Assembly (NCBI RefSeq): GCF_029080175.1 | Contig: NZ_JARFJC010000031.1 | Length of the DNA: 64,000 nt | Reading direction: 5' to 3' (one strand) | From: Luteipulveratus flavus | GTDB lineage: Bacteria; Actinomycetota; Actinomycetes; Actinomycetales; Dermatophilaceae | Translations under genes and position numbers: made by a program | In this document: piece after piece, positions 41,396 through 50,958 of the stretch | How the letters are laid out: every line of letters begins with the position of its first letter | Numbering within the stretch: the first letter of the stretch is position 1 | The notes under the pieces: model-generated | Seen by the model: the letters and a program-made list of their open reading frames with translations, nothing else | The model's database searches: none | Told to the model about the DNA's origin: nothing

Positions 41396-42639
41396 GAATT
41401 CTCCTTGCGAAGGGGCAGGACGGCGAGCGAACGGCGGATCAGGCTGGGCCGCGCCTCGAGCGCGGCGCGGCAGGCCGGGTCGTGCCGGGCGAACGACACC
41501 AGCATGCCGAGCGCCAGCATGGTGGTCACCATCGCCGACCCACCTGCGGACACCAGCGGCAGCGGGACGCCGATGATGGGGAGCAGACCGGTGACCGAGC
41601 CGATGTTGATCATGGCCTGGGTGACGATCCACACCATGATGCCGGCGGTGGCCAACCGGACGAAGAAGTCGCTGCTGCGCGTGATGATGCGGTAGGCGGC
41701 GAAGGCGAGCGCGGCGTACAGACCCACGACGATCAGGGTGCCCGGTAGGCCGAGCTCCTCGCCGATGATCGCGAAGATGAAGTCGTTGTGGGCCTCCGGC
41801 AGCCAGTCCCACTTCTCCCGGCTCTCACCGATGCCGAGGCCCCACCAGCCGCCGTCGGCGAGCGCGTACAGCCCGTGCACCTTCTGGTAGCACTCCGGGC
41901 GGCCCTGGTCGGCGCAGGTGCCCAGCCAGGCGTCGACGCGGCCCATCCGGTTGTCGCTGGTCTTGACCAGGATCAGGACGCCGATGGCGGCGATCACGGC
42001 CGGGACCACGAAGACGCGCACCCGCAGACCGGCGACGAACAGGATGCCGGCCGCGATCGTCAGCAGGACCAGCACGGTGCCGAGGTCGTGGCCCAGGAGC
42101 ACCAGGGCCATCAGGCCGGCGGCCATCGGGACGAAGGGCACCAGGGCGTGCCCCATGTGGGCCAGCAGCTTGCGCTTGCGGGTGAGGACCAGCGCGCCGA
42201 CCAGCACGAGCGCGACCTTGCCGAGCTCGGACGGCTGCATCGAGAAGCCGCCGACGGCCAGCCAGTTCCGGTTGCCCTTCACGGAGTTGCCGAGCGGGCT
42301 GAACACCAACAGCTGCAGGACCAGCGCGGCGAAGAACGCCGGGAGGGCCAGTCGCTTCCACCACGGCACCGAGACGCGGCTGGCGATGACGGCGACCACG
42401 AGGCCGATGGCGGCGTACATCGCCTGGGTCCTGAAGACGGTGTAGGAGGAGCCGCTCTCCTGGTAGGAGGTGACGCTGGACGCGGACAGCACCATCACCA
42501 GGCCGAACGTCACGAGCAGGGTGCTCGCGCCCAGCAGGATGTAGTACGCAGCCACCGGGGAGTCCAGCCGCAGCCGCAGGCCCTCCAGCGACCAGGGACT
42601 CAAGGACTCCCGGCCGCCGGTGGTGCTCGACGCGCTCAC
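41392..42639 (-). CDS. ftsW: FtsW, septal SEDS glycan polymerase
   Basis: A ten-helix SEDS membrane protein that polymerises lipid II together with FtsI; 415 residues. Recognisable segments are NWLAVGGFSMQPSELGKVA, LLGHDLGTVLVLLTIAAGILFVAG, EAHNDFIFAIIGEELGL with the family acidic residues, and LPIIGVPLPLVSAGGSAMV. A loop with two Cys (TCADQGRPECYQ) sits in the large extracellular loop. Overlaps murD and murG by 4 bp each. Confidence 0.95.
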   Translation of the reverse strand: MSASSTTGGRESLSPWSLEGLRLRLDSPVAAYYILLGASTLLVTFGLVMVLSASSVTSYQESGSSYTVFRTQAMYAAIGLVVAVIASRVSVPWWKRLALPAFFAALVLQLLVFSPLGNSVKGNRNWLAVGGFSMQPSELGKVALVLVGALVLTRKRKLLAHMGHALVPFVPMAAGLMALVLLGHDLGTVLVLLTIAAGILFVAGLRVRVFVVPAVIAAIGVLILVKTSDNRMGRVDAWLGTCADQGRPECYQKVHGLYALADGGWWGLGIGESREKWDWLPEAHNDFIFAIIGEELGLPGTLIVVGLYAALAFAAYRIITRSSDFFVRLATAGIMVWIVTQAMINIGSVTGLLPIIGVPLPLVSAGGSAMVTTMLALGMLVSFARHDPACRAALEARPSLIRRSLAVLPLRKENS

Positions 42640-44162
42640 GACCCCGGCTCTCCCGCGGACTCGGCGAGGCGGCGCACCGCGGCGGCGAACGCGTCGCCGC
42701 GCATGTCGTACCCGGGGAACATGTCCTTGGAGGCCGCGGCGGGCGCGAGCAGCACGACGTCCCCGGGGCGCGCGAGCGCACTCGCCTCCCGCAGCACCTC
42801 GTCCATGACCCCAGTGTCCGTGCTGGACAGCTGGCGGACGGGGACATCGGGTGCGTGTCGAGCGAGCGCGTCCGCGATCTGCTGGCGGTCCACCCCGATG
42901 AGCACCGCGCCCCTCAGCCGCGCGGCGACCTCGCGGACGAGGTCGTCCACGTCGGCGCCCTTGAGCTGACCACCGGCGACCCAGACCACGTGCTCGTAGG
43001 CGGTGAGGGAGGCGCGGGCGGCGGGCGGGTTCGTCGCCTTGGAGTCGTCGACGAAGCGCACGTCACCGACGACGCCGACCGGCTGGACGCGGTGCGGCTG
43101 TGGCGCGTACGCGCGCAGACCCTCGCGCACCGCGGCGGGTGCGACGTCGTACGCCCGGGCCAGGCCGGCGGCCGCCAGCGCATCGGCGACGTAGTGCGGC
43201 GGGGCGGGCGCGCCGTCGGCGGTCGCCAGGTCGTCCAGGGAGCACAGCTCGGCGGCCGACGTCTGCCGCTGCTGGACGAACGCGCGGTCGGCGAGGACGT
43301 CCTCGACCAGCCCGAGCATCGAGCGGGCCGGGATGCCGAGGGTGAACCCGACGGCACGGCAGCCCTCGACGACGTCCGCGTCCCGGACGAGCTGCTCGGT
43401 CTGCGGGTCCTGCACGTTGAACAGGCAGGCGACCTGGGCGCGCTCGTAGATGCGGCCCTTCATCCGGCGGTACTCCTCGTAGGAGCCGTGCCAGTCGACG
43501 TGGTCGGGGGCGACGTTGAGGCAGACGGCGGCGTACGGGGAGATGCTGCGCGACCAGTGCAGCTGGAAGGTCGACAGCTCGACCGCGAGCACCTCGTACG
43601 GCTCGGGGTGGAGCACGGCCTCCAGGATCGGCAGCCCGACGTTGCCGGCGGCGGTGGCCCGCAGCCCGGCCGCGAGCAGGATCGACTCGAGCATGGTCAC
43701 GCAGGTGGTCTTGCCGTTGGTACCCGTCACCGTGAGCCACGGCGCCGCGCCCTCCTTCGGGCGCATCCGCCAGGCGAGCTCGACCTCGCCCCACACCGGG
43801 ATGCCCGCCTGCGCGCACGCGACGAGCAGCGGGTTGGTCGGTGGGACGCCCGGCGAGGTGACGACCAGGTCGGTGTCCTCGGGTGCCCGGTCCCCCAGCG
43901 GCTCGCCGGCGACGACGCGCGCACCCAGGACCTCCAGCACCTGCGCCCGCTCGGCGATCGCCGGGTTGGTGTCGGGGCTGACGACGGTCACCCGCGCGCC
44001 ACGCTCCAGCAGGGCGTCGGCCGCGGCGAACCCGCTCACCCCGAGGCCGACGACGAGGACGCCCAGGCCGGACCAGTCCGCGTCCCGGTGGGTGAGGTCG
44101 CGCGCCCCGCCCAGCGGCTCGTACGAGGGGTCGACCGGCCAGAGCTGGTCGGCCCCGCTCAC
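42636..44162 (-). CDS. murD: UDP-MurNAc-L-Ala-D-Glu ligase MurD
   Basis: Adds D-Glu to UDP-MurNAc-L-Ala; 508 residues, slightly longer than average because of an N-terminal extension of about 30 residues. LGVLVVGLGVSGFAAADALL is the N-terminal Rossmann motif, VTGTNGKTTCVTML the ATP loop, LNVAPDHVDWHGS the central motif, and FVDDSKATNPPAARASL the C-terminal ligase motif. GTG 44162 overlaps mraY. Cytoplasmic. Confidence 0.95.
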   Translation of the reverse strand: MSGADQLWPVDPSYEPLGGARDLTHRDADWSGLGVLVVGLGVSGFAAADALLERGARVTVVSPDTNPAIAERAQVLEVLGARVVAGEPLGDRAPEDTDLVVTSPGVPPTNPLLVACAQAGIPVWGEVELAWRMRPKEGAAPWLTVTGTNGKTTCVTMLESILLAAGLRATAAGNVGLPILEAVLHPEPYEVLAVELSTFQLHWSRSISPYAAVCLNVAPDHVDWHGSYEEYRRMKGRIYERAQVACLFNVQDPQTEQLVRDADVVEGCRAVGFTLGIPARSMLGLVEDVLADRAFVQQRQTSAAELCSLDDLATADGAPAPPHYVADALAAAGLARAYDVAPAAVREGLRAYAPQPHRVQPVGVVGDVRFVDDSKATNPPAARASLTAYEHVVWVAGGQLKGADVDDLVREVAARLRGAVLIGVDRQQIADALARHAPDVPVRQLSSTDTGVMDEVLREASALARPGDVVLLAPAAASKDMFPGYDMRGDAFAAAVRRLAESAGEPGS

Positions 44163-45238
44163 GCCCCGACCACCCACTCGGCGTAGAACACGCCGAGGCC
44201 GAGAGCGACGCACAGACCGCAGATGATCCAGAAGCGGATGACGATCGTGACCTCCGCCCAGCCCATCAGCTCGAAGTGGTGCTGCAGCGGGGCCATCCGG
44301 AACACCCGCTTGCCGCCGCGCAGCTTGAACGAGCCGACCTGGATGATGACCGAGAGGGTGATGATGACGAACAGGCCGCCGAGCACGACGACGAGCAGCT
44401 CGGTCCGGGTGGTGATGGCCATGCCGGCCAGCGCACCACCCAGCGCGAGCGACCCGGTGTCGCCCATGAAGATCTTGGCCGGTGAGGCGTTCCACCACAG
44501 GAAGCCGAAGCAGGCGCCCATCACGCAGGCGGCCACGACCGCGAGGTCGTGCGGGTCGCGAACCTCGTAGCACTTGCTGCTCGGGACGGAGAAGCAGTTC
44601 TGGTTGTACTGCCAGATCGAGATGAGGACGTACGCGCCGAACACCATCACGCTCGCACCGGTCGCGAGACCGTCGAGGCCATCGGTGAGGTTCACGCCGT
44701 TGCTCGTGCCGGCGATCATCAGGTTCGCCCAGATGACGAAGAGGATCAGCCCGACCGCCGTGCCGCCGAACGCGAGGTCGACCCAGGTGTCCCGCACGAA
44801 GGACAGGTGGGTGCTCGCCGGCGCGACGTTCTTGCGCTCGAACTGCAGCGCGAGCACCGCGAAGACGACCGCGACGATCGTCTGGCCGATGAGTTTCTCG
44901 TGCGAGCGCAGCCCCAGCGACCGCTGCTTGGAGATCTTGATGTAGTCGTCGGCGAACCCGACGGCGCCCAGACCCGTCATGAGCAGCATCACCAACAACC
45001 CGCTGGCGGTGAACGGGGTCCACGTCAGCAGGTGGGCACCGGCGTAGGCGAGCACCGAGGCGCCGATGATGACGGCGCCGCCCATGGTCGGCGTACCGCG
45101 CTTGGTGCGGTGGCTGGTGGGTCCGTCGTCCCGGATGAACTGCCCGTAGCTCTTGCGCACCAGGAACCGGATGAATGCTGGCGTGCCCAGCAGTGCTGCC
45201 CCCAACGAGATGATGGCAGCAATCAGGACAGCCCTCAC
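44159..45238 (-). CDS. mraY: MraY phospho-MurNAc-pentapeptide transferase
   Basis: Makes lipid I by moving phospho-MurNAc-pentapeptide to undecaprenyl phosphate; a ten-helix membrane protein of 359 residues. The catalytic Asp motifs are visible: GFADDYIKISK, NLTDGLDGLA and FMGDTGSLALGGAL. MAPLQHHFELMGW is the His motif. GTG start, overlapping murF (GTGA). Confidence 0.96.
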   Translation of the reverse strand: MRAVLIAAIISLGAALLGTPAFIRFLVRKSYGQFIRDDGPTSHRTKRGTPTMGGAVIIGASVLAYAGAHLLTWTPFTASGLLVMLLMTGLGAVGFADDYIKISKQRSLGLRSHEKLIGQTIVAVVFAVLALQFERKNVAPASTHLSFVRDTWVDLAFGGTAVGLILFVIWANLMIAGTSNGVNLTDGLDGLATGASVMVFGAYVLISIWQYNQNCFSVPSSKCYEVRDPHDLAVVAACVMGACFGFLWWNASPAKIFMGDTGSLALGGALAGMAITTRTELLVVVLGGLFVIITLSVIIQVGSFKLRGGKRVFRMAPLQHHFELMGWAEVTIVIRFWIICGLCVALGLGVFYAEWVVGA

Positions 45239-46629
45239 CGTGCGCCCTCCGTGGTCTCCTCGACGATCATGTCTCCGAGGAACCTTAGGCCCGAGTCCCG
45301 GCTGGACTTCAGCAGGATGACATCTCCCTCACGACGTTCGCGGAACAGCAGCGCACGCGCGGCGTCCCGGTCCTGCACCCAGACCGCGCTCGTGACGTCG
45401 GCCCCCGCCTCGCGGGCGCCCTCGACTATGCCTTCGGCGCCCGGACCGACGGCGATCACCAGGTCGGCGCCGGTCTCCATCGCCAGCCGGCCGACGGCCA
45501 CGTGCTCGGCGTCGGAGTCCGCGCCGAGCTCGCGCATCGCACCCAGGACGGCCAGCGTCCGGCGACCGCCCGCACCCATCCGGGCGAGAGCGCGCAGCGC
45601 CGCGGCCATCGACTCGGGGTTGGCGTTGTAGGCGTCGTTGACCAGCGTCACGCCGTCCGGCAGGTCGTGCAGCTCCATCCGCCACCGGCTGGCGGCCTCG
45701 GCGCGGGACAGGCAGTCCGCGACCTGCGCGAGCGGCACGCCGAGCTCGAGGGCGGCCGCGAGGACCGCGAGGGCGTTGTGGACGTGGTGCTCCCCCAGCA
45801 GGCGCAGCGAGACCGTGGCGCTGCCCTGCGGCGTCCGCGCCGTGAACCGGGCCCGGCCGAGGTCGTCGAGCTCCACGTCGGTCGCCCGGACGTCGGCGTC
45901 CGCGCCCCGGCCGACGGTGATGACCCGGGCCGAGGTCTTCTCGCGCATCGCCAGGACGTTCGGGTCGTCGGCGTTGAGCACCGCGAGCCCCTCCGGTGAG
46001 AGCGCCTGCACCATCTCCGACTTGGTCCGGGCGATCGCCTCGACCGAGCCGAACTCCCCCAGGTGGGCGCGGCCGACGTTCAGGACGATGCCGATCTGCG
46101 GCGGGGCGATCCGGGTGAGGTAGGCGATGTGCCCCTCGCCGTCGGCGCCCATCTCGGCGACCAGGAAGCGGGTGCTCGGCGTGACGCGGCACACCGTCAG
46201 GGGCACGCCGACCTCGGAGTTGTACGAACCGACCGGCGCGACGGTCTCGCCGACCGGGCGGAGCACGGCGGCGAGCAGGTCCTTGGTCGAGGTCTTGCCC
46301 GAGCTGCCGGTGATGCCGATCACCGTGAGCCCGGCGGCACGGTCGACCACGGCACGCGCGAGTGCTGCGAACGCCGCCTGCACGTCCGGGACGAGGACGG
46401 TGGGGCCGTCGTCGACGACCCGGGTCCCGAGCACGGCCACCGCACCCGCGGCGCGGGCCTGCGGGACGTACGCATGGCCGTCGGCGTGCTCCCCGACGCG
46501 GGCCACGTACAGCGACCCGGGAACGGCCTCGCGGGAGTCGGTGACGACGGCCGCGTCGACCAGGACCTCCTCTCCGTGCTGTGCTCCGCCGGTGATGGCG
46601 GCGATCTCCGTCAGGGTCAGCGGGATCAC
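45235..46629 (-). CDS. murF: MurF, D-Ala-D-Ala adding ligase
   Basis: Adds D-Ala-D-Ala to UDP-MurNAc-tripeptide; 464 residues. An N-terminal substrate domain (VVTDSREAVPGSLYVAR) precedes GITGSSGKTSTKDLLA (ATP loop), EMGADGEGHI, and NDAYNANPESMAAALRAL in the C-terminal domain. GTG 46629 overlaps the ftsI stop directly. In most actinobacteria murE stands between ftsI and murF; here there is no room for it. Confidence 0.95.
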   Translation of the reverse strand: MIPLTLTEIAAITGGAQHGEEVLVDAAVVTDSREAVPGSLYVARVGEHADGHAYVPQARAAGAVAVLGTRVVDDGPTVLVPDVQAAFAALARAVVDRAAGLTVIGITGSSGKTSTKDLLAAVLRPVGETVAPVGSYNSEVGVPLTVCRVTPSTRFLVAEMGADGEGHIAYLTRIAPPQIGIVLNVGRAHLGEFGSVEAIARTKSEMVQALSPEGLAVLNADDPNVLAMREKTSARVITVGRGADADVRATDVELDDLGRARFTARTPQGSATVSLRLLGEHHVHNALAVLAAALELGVPLAQVADCLSRAEAASRWRMELHDLPDGVTLVNDAYNANPESMAAALRALARMGAGGRRTLAVLGAMRELGADSDAEHVAVGRLAMETGADLVIAVGPGAEGIVEGAREAGADVTSAVWVQDRDAARALLFRERREGDVILLKSSRDSGLRFLGDMIVEETTEGAR

Positions 46630-48638
46630 TTCTGCTCCGTCGCGGGTGGGGTCGTGGTCAACGGGTAAGGCTGCGGCGCGTTACCCGACGGCGGGACCTT
46701 ACGCTGCTGGAGCGCGAAGGACATGATCTTGCTGAACACCGGACCGGAGACCGGCCCGCCGTAGATGCCCGCCTGCGGTCGCTGGATGGTCACGGCGACG
46801 ACCAGCTCGGGGTTCTGCGCGGGGGCGAAGCCGATGAAGGACGCCGTGGTCCCGCTGTACTTCTTCAGCGTGGCGTCGTACCGCTCCGCCGTGCTGGTCT
46901 TGCCGGCCACCGTGTAGCCGGGCACGGCGGCCGCGTTGGCGGTGCCCTCCTCGCTGACGACCGACTGCATCATCCTGGTCAGCTGCGAGGCGGTGGTGGC
47001 GCTCACCACCCGCTGCGGCTTCCGGTCGTCCTCCGGCGCGCCGAACCCGCCCCGGCCGTCGCCGACGCCCTCGACGAGCGAGACGGGCTGACGGACGCCC
47101 CCGTTGGCGATCGTCTGGAACACCGCCGCCTGCTGCACGGCGGTCCCCGCGAGGCCCTGACCGAACATCACGGTGTACCGCTGGTCGCCCTTCCAGGCCT
47201 CGGGCGCGGCCAGGATGCCGGGCGACTCACCGGGGAAGCCCACGCCGGTGCGCCGGCCCAGCCCGAACGCGGTCATGTAGTCGTGCAGCGTCCTCGCCGG
47301 CATCTTCTCGCCGGCGAGGATGGTGCCCATGTTCGAGGAGTGGGCGAGGACGCCGGCCAGGGTCATGTGCTCGGTGCCGTGGGACTCGGAGTCCTTGAAC
47401 GGCCGCCCGGCGCGGACCAGGGTCGGCGGCACGGTCACCGGAGTCGTGGGCGTCGCGTACCCCTGGTCGATGAGCGCCGCCATCGTGATCACCTTGCTGG
47501 TCGAGCCCGGCTCGTAGACCTCGTCGAACGGGCGCAGCTGCAGGTACGGCGGCGCGCTCGCCATGTCGTTGGGGTCGAAGCTCGGGTACGACGCGGCGGC
47601 CCGGATCTTCCCGGTCTTCACCTCCATCACGACCACGTCGCCCGAGAGCGCCTTGGTCTCGGTGACCCGTTGGATCAGAGCGTTCTGGGCGTACCACTGC
47701 AGATCGTTGTCGATGGTCAGCCGCAGGTCCTTGCCGGGGACGGCCGGGATGTCGGAGTTGTCGCCGGTCGCGATGACCTGGCCGTTGGGGTCACGCTCGT
47801 ACACGTGCGTCCCCGGCTTGCCGACCAGCCTCTTCTGCTCCAGTGCCTCGACGCCACCGCCGGGGGCGCCGTTGGACCCGACCCAGCCGACCAGCGGAGC
47901 CAGGCTCGTGCCCTGCGGGTACTCACGGCGGACGGTCCGCTCGCTGAAGACACCGGGGACACCGAGCTCCTGCACAGCGCGCCACTGCGTCGGGGAGACG
48001 TCCTTGGCCAGGTAGGCGAACTGGGACTTCTTCGCATACTGCCTCTGCAGGAGGGCCAGCAGGTCACTCTCCTTCAGCCCGAGCAGCGGGGCGATGCGCT
48101 TGGCCGCCCCGGGCAGGCCCAGCTTCACCTTCCCCTTGCCGGCCGGCCTGGTGGCGTACTGCGCGATGGCCGTCGAGTCGCCGTAGATGTTGCGGCGGTC
48201 GACGCTGTCGGCGAGGACCACACCGTGCGTGTCGGTGATCGTGCCGCGCTGGGCGGGTACGGCAACGCGCTTGATGCGGCTGCCGAACGCCTCCTCGGAC
48301 ACGCTCGCGGCCTCCAGCCCCTGGATGCGGACCAGTTGGACGCCGAACATGCTGAACACGAACAGCATCGCCACGACCATGATCCGGGCGCGTCGGCGCG
48401 GGTGGCCGACCCCGAGCGAGACCGGCCGACGCGGCGGTGCCGGCGGTCTCGTACGCGGAACCGGCCGACGCGGAGCCGCGCGGTGGGCGCGGGCCCGCGG
48501 GGTCGAGCCGGCATCGGCGGAGGCGGGCCGCGGTGTGGTCCGTCGCCGGCGCCTGTCGGGCTCGTGCCGAGTGGCCGCGGGCCGACCCCGCCGCGCCGGA
48601 CGCGTCTGCGCTGGACCGGGTCGGCGCTGCTGGCTCAC
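46626..48638 (-). CDS. ftsI: FtsI (PBP3) septal transpeptidase
   Basis: A class B penicillin-binding protein cross-linking septal murein; 670 residues. A long Arg/Pro/Ala-rich cytoplasmic head (about 115 residues) precedes the single transmembrane helix. A dimerisation domain follows (VPAQRGTITDTHGVVLADS). The transpeptidase domain has Ser379-x-x-Lys382 in YEPGSTSKVITM, SSN in LAHSSNMGTI, and AGKTSTAE as the KTG-type motif. GTG 48638 has GAGGTGA five bases upstream. The preceding in-frame extension overlaps ftsL and is rejected. No PASTA domain is seen. Confidence 0.95.
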   Translation of the reverse strand: MSQQRRPGPAQTRPARRGRPAATRHEPDRRRRRTTPRPASADAGSTPRARAHRAAPRRPVPRTRPPAPPRRPVSLGVGHPRRRARIMVVAMLFVFSMFGVQLVRIQGLEAASVSEEAFGSRIKRVAVPAQRGTITDTHGVVLADSVDRRNIYGDSTAIAQYATRPAGKGKVKLGLPGAAKRIAPLLGLKESDLLALLQRQYAKKSQFAYLAKDVSPTQWRAVQELGVPGVFSERTVRREYPQGTSLAPLVGWVGSNGAPGGGVEALEQKRLVGKPGTHVYERDPNGQVIATGDNSDIPAVPGKDLRLTIDNDLQWYAQNALIQRVTETKALSGDVVVMEVKTGKIRAAASYPSFDPNDMASAPPYLQLRPFDEVYEPGSTSKVITMAALIDQGYATPTTPVTVPPTLVRAGRPFKDSESHGTEHMTLAGVLAHSSNMGTILAGEKMPARTLHDYMTAFGLGRRTGVGFPGESPGILAAPEAWKGDQRYTVMFGQGLAGTAVQQAAVFQTIANGGVRQPVSLVEGVGDGRGGFGAPEDDRKPQRVVSATTASQLTRMMQSVVSEEGTANAAAVPGYTVAGKTSTAERYDATLKKYSGTTASFIGFAPAQNPELVVAVTIQRPQAGIYGGPVSGPVFSKIMSFALQQRKVPPSGNAPQPYPLTTTPPATEQK

Positions 48639-48642
48639 GTGC

Positions 48643-49389
48643 TCACCTCGTCGTGGTCGTTCGCGTGCCTGTGGTCGGGGTCGACGTCGCCGGTCGGCCG
48701 CCGGTCGAGCGACCGGCGTCCTGCTGCTTGACGGCGGGACGCGCAGGCGAGGTGCGGGTCGTCGGCGCCGTGGGTGACGCCGCACCGCCCGCGGCCGGGG
48801 ACTGCTTGACCGTGGGCTGTCCCGACTGCTGGGTCGGTGCCGTTGTCGGAGGCTGGGGCGGAGTCGGCTTGACGATCACGATGTCCTGCTCGGCCGCTGT
48901 CACCGCCCGTCCGGCGACGGTGCTGGCGGGCGTGTTCGGCAGTGTGCCCACGGTAAACGCGCCTGCGCCGGGCGCCCGCGTCGCCACGCCGAGCACCTTC
49001 TTGTCCGACGTCCGCACGTACGCCACCTCCGTGGCCGGCACCATGCCCATCTCCTGGGCCTTCAGGGCCAGCTGCTGGGGGGCCTGGACGTTGGCCAGGT
49101 CGGTGCGCAGCTGCTCCTCGTTGTCGGAGAGCCGGTCGGAGGTCTGCTGCAGGTTGCCCAGGGCGAACGACTGCTCCGCGCGTGCGGTGTTGAGCAGGAG
49201 CACGGCCAGCAGACCGACCGCCATCAGCAGCGCGCACACCACCCCGAAGCCCGTGTGGCTGTGCCGCACCTCCTCGCCCGTGACCACCCGCAGGCGAGCC
49301 CGGACGGGCGCCGCCGCTCGGGCCGCCGGTCGGCGTGCCGGGAGTCGCGCGGCCCGCTGGGTGGTCACCGGAGCGGTCATCTGGCTCAT
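48643..49389 (-). CDS. ftsL: FtsL-like septum protein with Pro/Thr-rich tail
   Basis: A 248-residue bitopic protein in the ftsL position. The cytoplasmic head is basic and Ala/Arg-rich. One transmembrane helix (about 60-82) is followed by a coiled coil (LQQTSDRLSDNEEQLRTDLA). The C-terminal 110 residues are Pro/Thr/Ser/Gln-rich and probably disordered outside the membrane. The ATG overlaps the rsmH stop (ATGA), with GGAGG upstream. Sequence conservation in this family is low; the call rests on place and topology. Confidence 0.85.
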   Translation of the reverse strand: MSQMTAPVTTQRAARLPARRPAARAAAPVRARLRVVTGEEVRHSHTGFGVVCALLMAVGLLAVLLLNTARAEQSFALGNLQQTSDRLSDNEEQLRTDLANVQAPQQLALKAQEMGMVPATEVAYVRTSDKKVLGVATRAPGAGAFTVGTLPNTPASTVAGRAVTAAEQDIVIVKPTPPQPPTTAPTQQSGQPTVKQSPAAGGAASPTAPTTRTSPARPAVKQQDAGRSTGGRPATSTPTTGTRTTTTR

Positions 49390-50366
49390 GAGGTTGCCTC
49401 CGTCGATCGGGTGCGTTCTGCGGCGCGCAGGCGGGCGGATGCGGCGCGGGGGTTGGTCTCGATCTCCTCGGCGGTCGGCTCCTCGCCGCCACGGGTCAGC
49501 AGTCGCAGGTACGGCGCGTGCTCGGGCAGCTCGACCGGCAGACCGGGCGGCGCGGTGCTGCGGGCGCCGGCGGCGAGGGTCTGCTTGGTGATGCGGTCCT
49601 CGAGCGAGTGGTAGGAGAGGACGGCGACGCGACCGCCCACGGCCAGCGCGCGGATCGCGTCCGGCAGCGCCGACCGCCACGCCTCGAGCTCGCGGTTGAC
49701 CTCGATCCGCAGGGCCTGGAACGTCCGCTTGGCCGGATGCCCTCCAGTGCGCTGCGAGGCCGCGGGGATGGCGGACCGCAGCAGGTCGACCAGCCGCTCG
49801 GACCGGTCGAACGGCTCCCGCTCGCGCTCGCGGACGACGGCGTTCGCGATCCGCCGGGCGAACCGCTCCTCGCCGTACTCACGCAGGATGCGCTCGAGCT
49901 CGCGCGCGTCGTAGGTGTTGAGCACGTCGGCGGCGGTCGGCCCACCGGTCTGGTCCATCCGCATGTCCAGGGGGGCGTCGTGCCGGTAGGCGAACCCGCG
50001 CTCCTCCTCGTCCAGCTGGAGGGAGGAGACGCCCAGGTCGAACAGCACGGCGTCGACCTGCCGGCGGCCTTGGGCCTGCAGCACCTGCAGGATCTCGTCG
50101 TAGACCGCGCGGGCCGGGACGAACCGCTCACCGAACCCGGCCAGCCGCTCCCCCGCCAGCCGCAGCGCCTCGGTGTCTCTGTCGATGCCGATCACGGTGG
50201 CCTGCGGGCACTCGCGCAGCAGCGCCTCGGTGTGACCGCCCATGCCGAGCGTCGCGTCGACGGCCACGGAGCCGGGTGCCTGCAGCGCAGGGGCGAGCAG
50301 CGCGACGATGCGGTCGCGCAGGACGGGTACGTGCCGGTCGGCGGCGCGTCCTGGGAAGTCGGTCAT
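49386..50366 (-). CDS. rsmH: 16S rRNA m4C1402 methyltransferase RsmH (MraW)
   Basis: Methylates N4 of C1402 in 16S rRNA from SAM; 326 residues. HVPVLRDRIVALL at the N-terminus, DATLGMGGHTEALL (SAM motif I), DAVLFDLGVSSLQLDEEERGFAYR, and AVLSYHSLEDRITKQ with NPRAASARLRAAER at the end are the family blocks. It follows mraZ after an unusually long 160-base spacer in which I see no gene. Good ribosome-binding site (GAGGAGG). Confidence 0.96.
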   Translation of the reverse strand: MTDFPGRAADRHVPVLRDRIVALLAPALQAPGSVAVDATLGMGGHTEALLRECPQATVIGIDRDTEALRLAGERLAGFGERFVPARAVYDEILQVLQAQGRRQVDAVLFDLGVSSLQLDEEERGFAYRHDAPLDMRMDQTGGPTAADVLNTYDARELERILREYGEERFARRIANAVVREREREPFDRSERLVDLLRSAIPAASQRTGGHPAKRTFQALRIEVNRELEAWRSALPDAIRALAVGGRVAVLSYHSLEDRITKQTLAAGARSTAPPGLPVELPEHAPYLRLLTRGGEEPTAEEIETNPRAASARLRAAERTRSTEATS

Positions 50367-50526
50367 GGCGGTCCTCCTCTCTGGTCTGCTGGGTGGTGGC
50401 CAGGTCCGGCTGCCAGGTCCCCCACCGCGTCCCCGTCCACTCGCTCCGGCGCCGGGGAAGGGACGTCGGGACGGATGGACGTGAGCGGGTGGAGACCTCG
50501 CAGCCGGCGCCCGGGCCGGCGCGGCG
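50367..50526. other. mraZ-rsmH spacer
   Basis: 160 bases with no coding frame of merit, GC-rich, ending in the rsmH ribosome-binding site. The stretch 50503-50525 holds overlapping GGCC/CCCGGG palindromes that could fold, but no clean hairpin stands out. Confidence 0.35.
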
Positions 50527-50958
50527 TCACAGGAGTCCGGGGATCACCTCCTCCGACTGCTCGGAGAAGGACTCCTCGGTGGCGGACAGGTACTCGTTCC
50601 AGGCCGCGGTGTCCCACAGCTCGACGCGCGCCCCGGCACCGATGACGGTGCAGTCACGGGACAGACCGGCGTACTCGCGCAGCACGGCAGGAATGGTGAC
50701 CCGGCCCTGCTTGTCCGGGATCTCGTCGGAGGCGGCGGACAGGAACACACGCTGGAAGTCACGGACGGCCCGGCTGGTGACGGGCGTGGAGCTCATCGTG
50801 GCGATGATGCGCTCGAACTCGGCCATCGCGAACACGTACAGGCAGCGCTCCTGTCCTCGCGTGACGACCAGGCCACCGGCGAGCTCCTTGCGGAACTTCG
50901 CCGGCAGGAAGAGCCGGCCCTTGTCGTCCAGCCGCGGCGTGTGGGTACCGAGAAACAT
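50527..50958 (-). CDS. mraZ: MraZ transcriptional regulator of the dcw cluster
   Basis: A 143-residue DNA-binding protein with two AbrB-like repeats. MFLGTHTPRLDDKGRLFLPAKFR opens the first, and SDEIPDKQGRVTIPAVLREYAGL the second with the DxxGR motif. It represses its own operon through a cluster of 10-bp-spaced repeats in the leader, found here at 51011-51036. ATG 50958 gives the family N-terminus; the longer frame upstream would include the operator region. First gene of the division cluster. Confidence 0.96.
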   Translation of the reverse strand: MFLGTHTPRLDDKGRLFLPAKFRKELAGGLVVTRGQERCLYVFAMAEFERIIATMSSTPVTSRAVRDFQRVFLSAASDEIPDKQGRVTIPAVLREYAGLSRDCTVIGAGARVELWDTAAWNEYLSATEESFSEQSEEVIPGLL

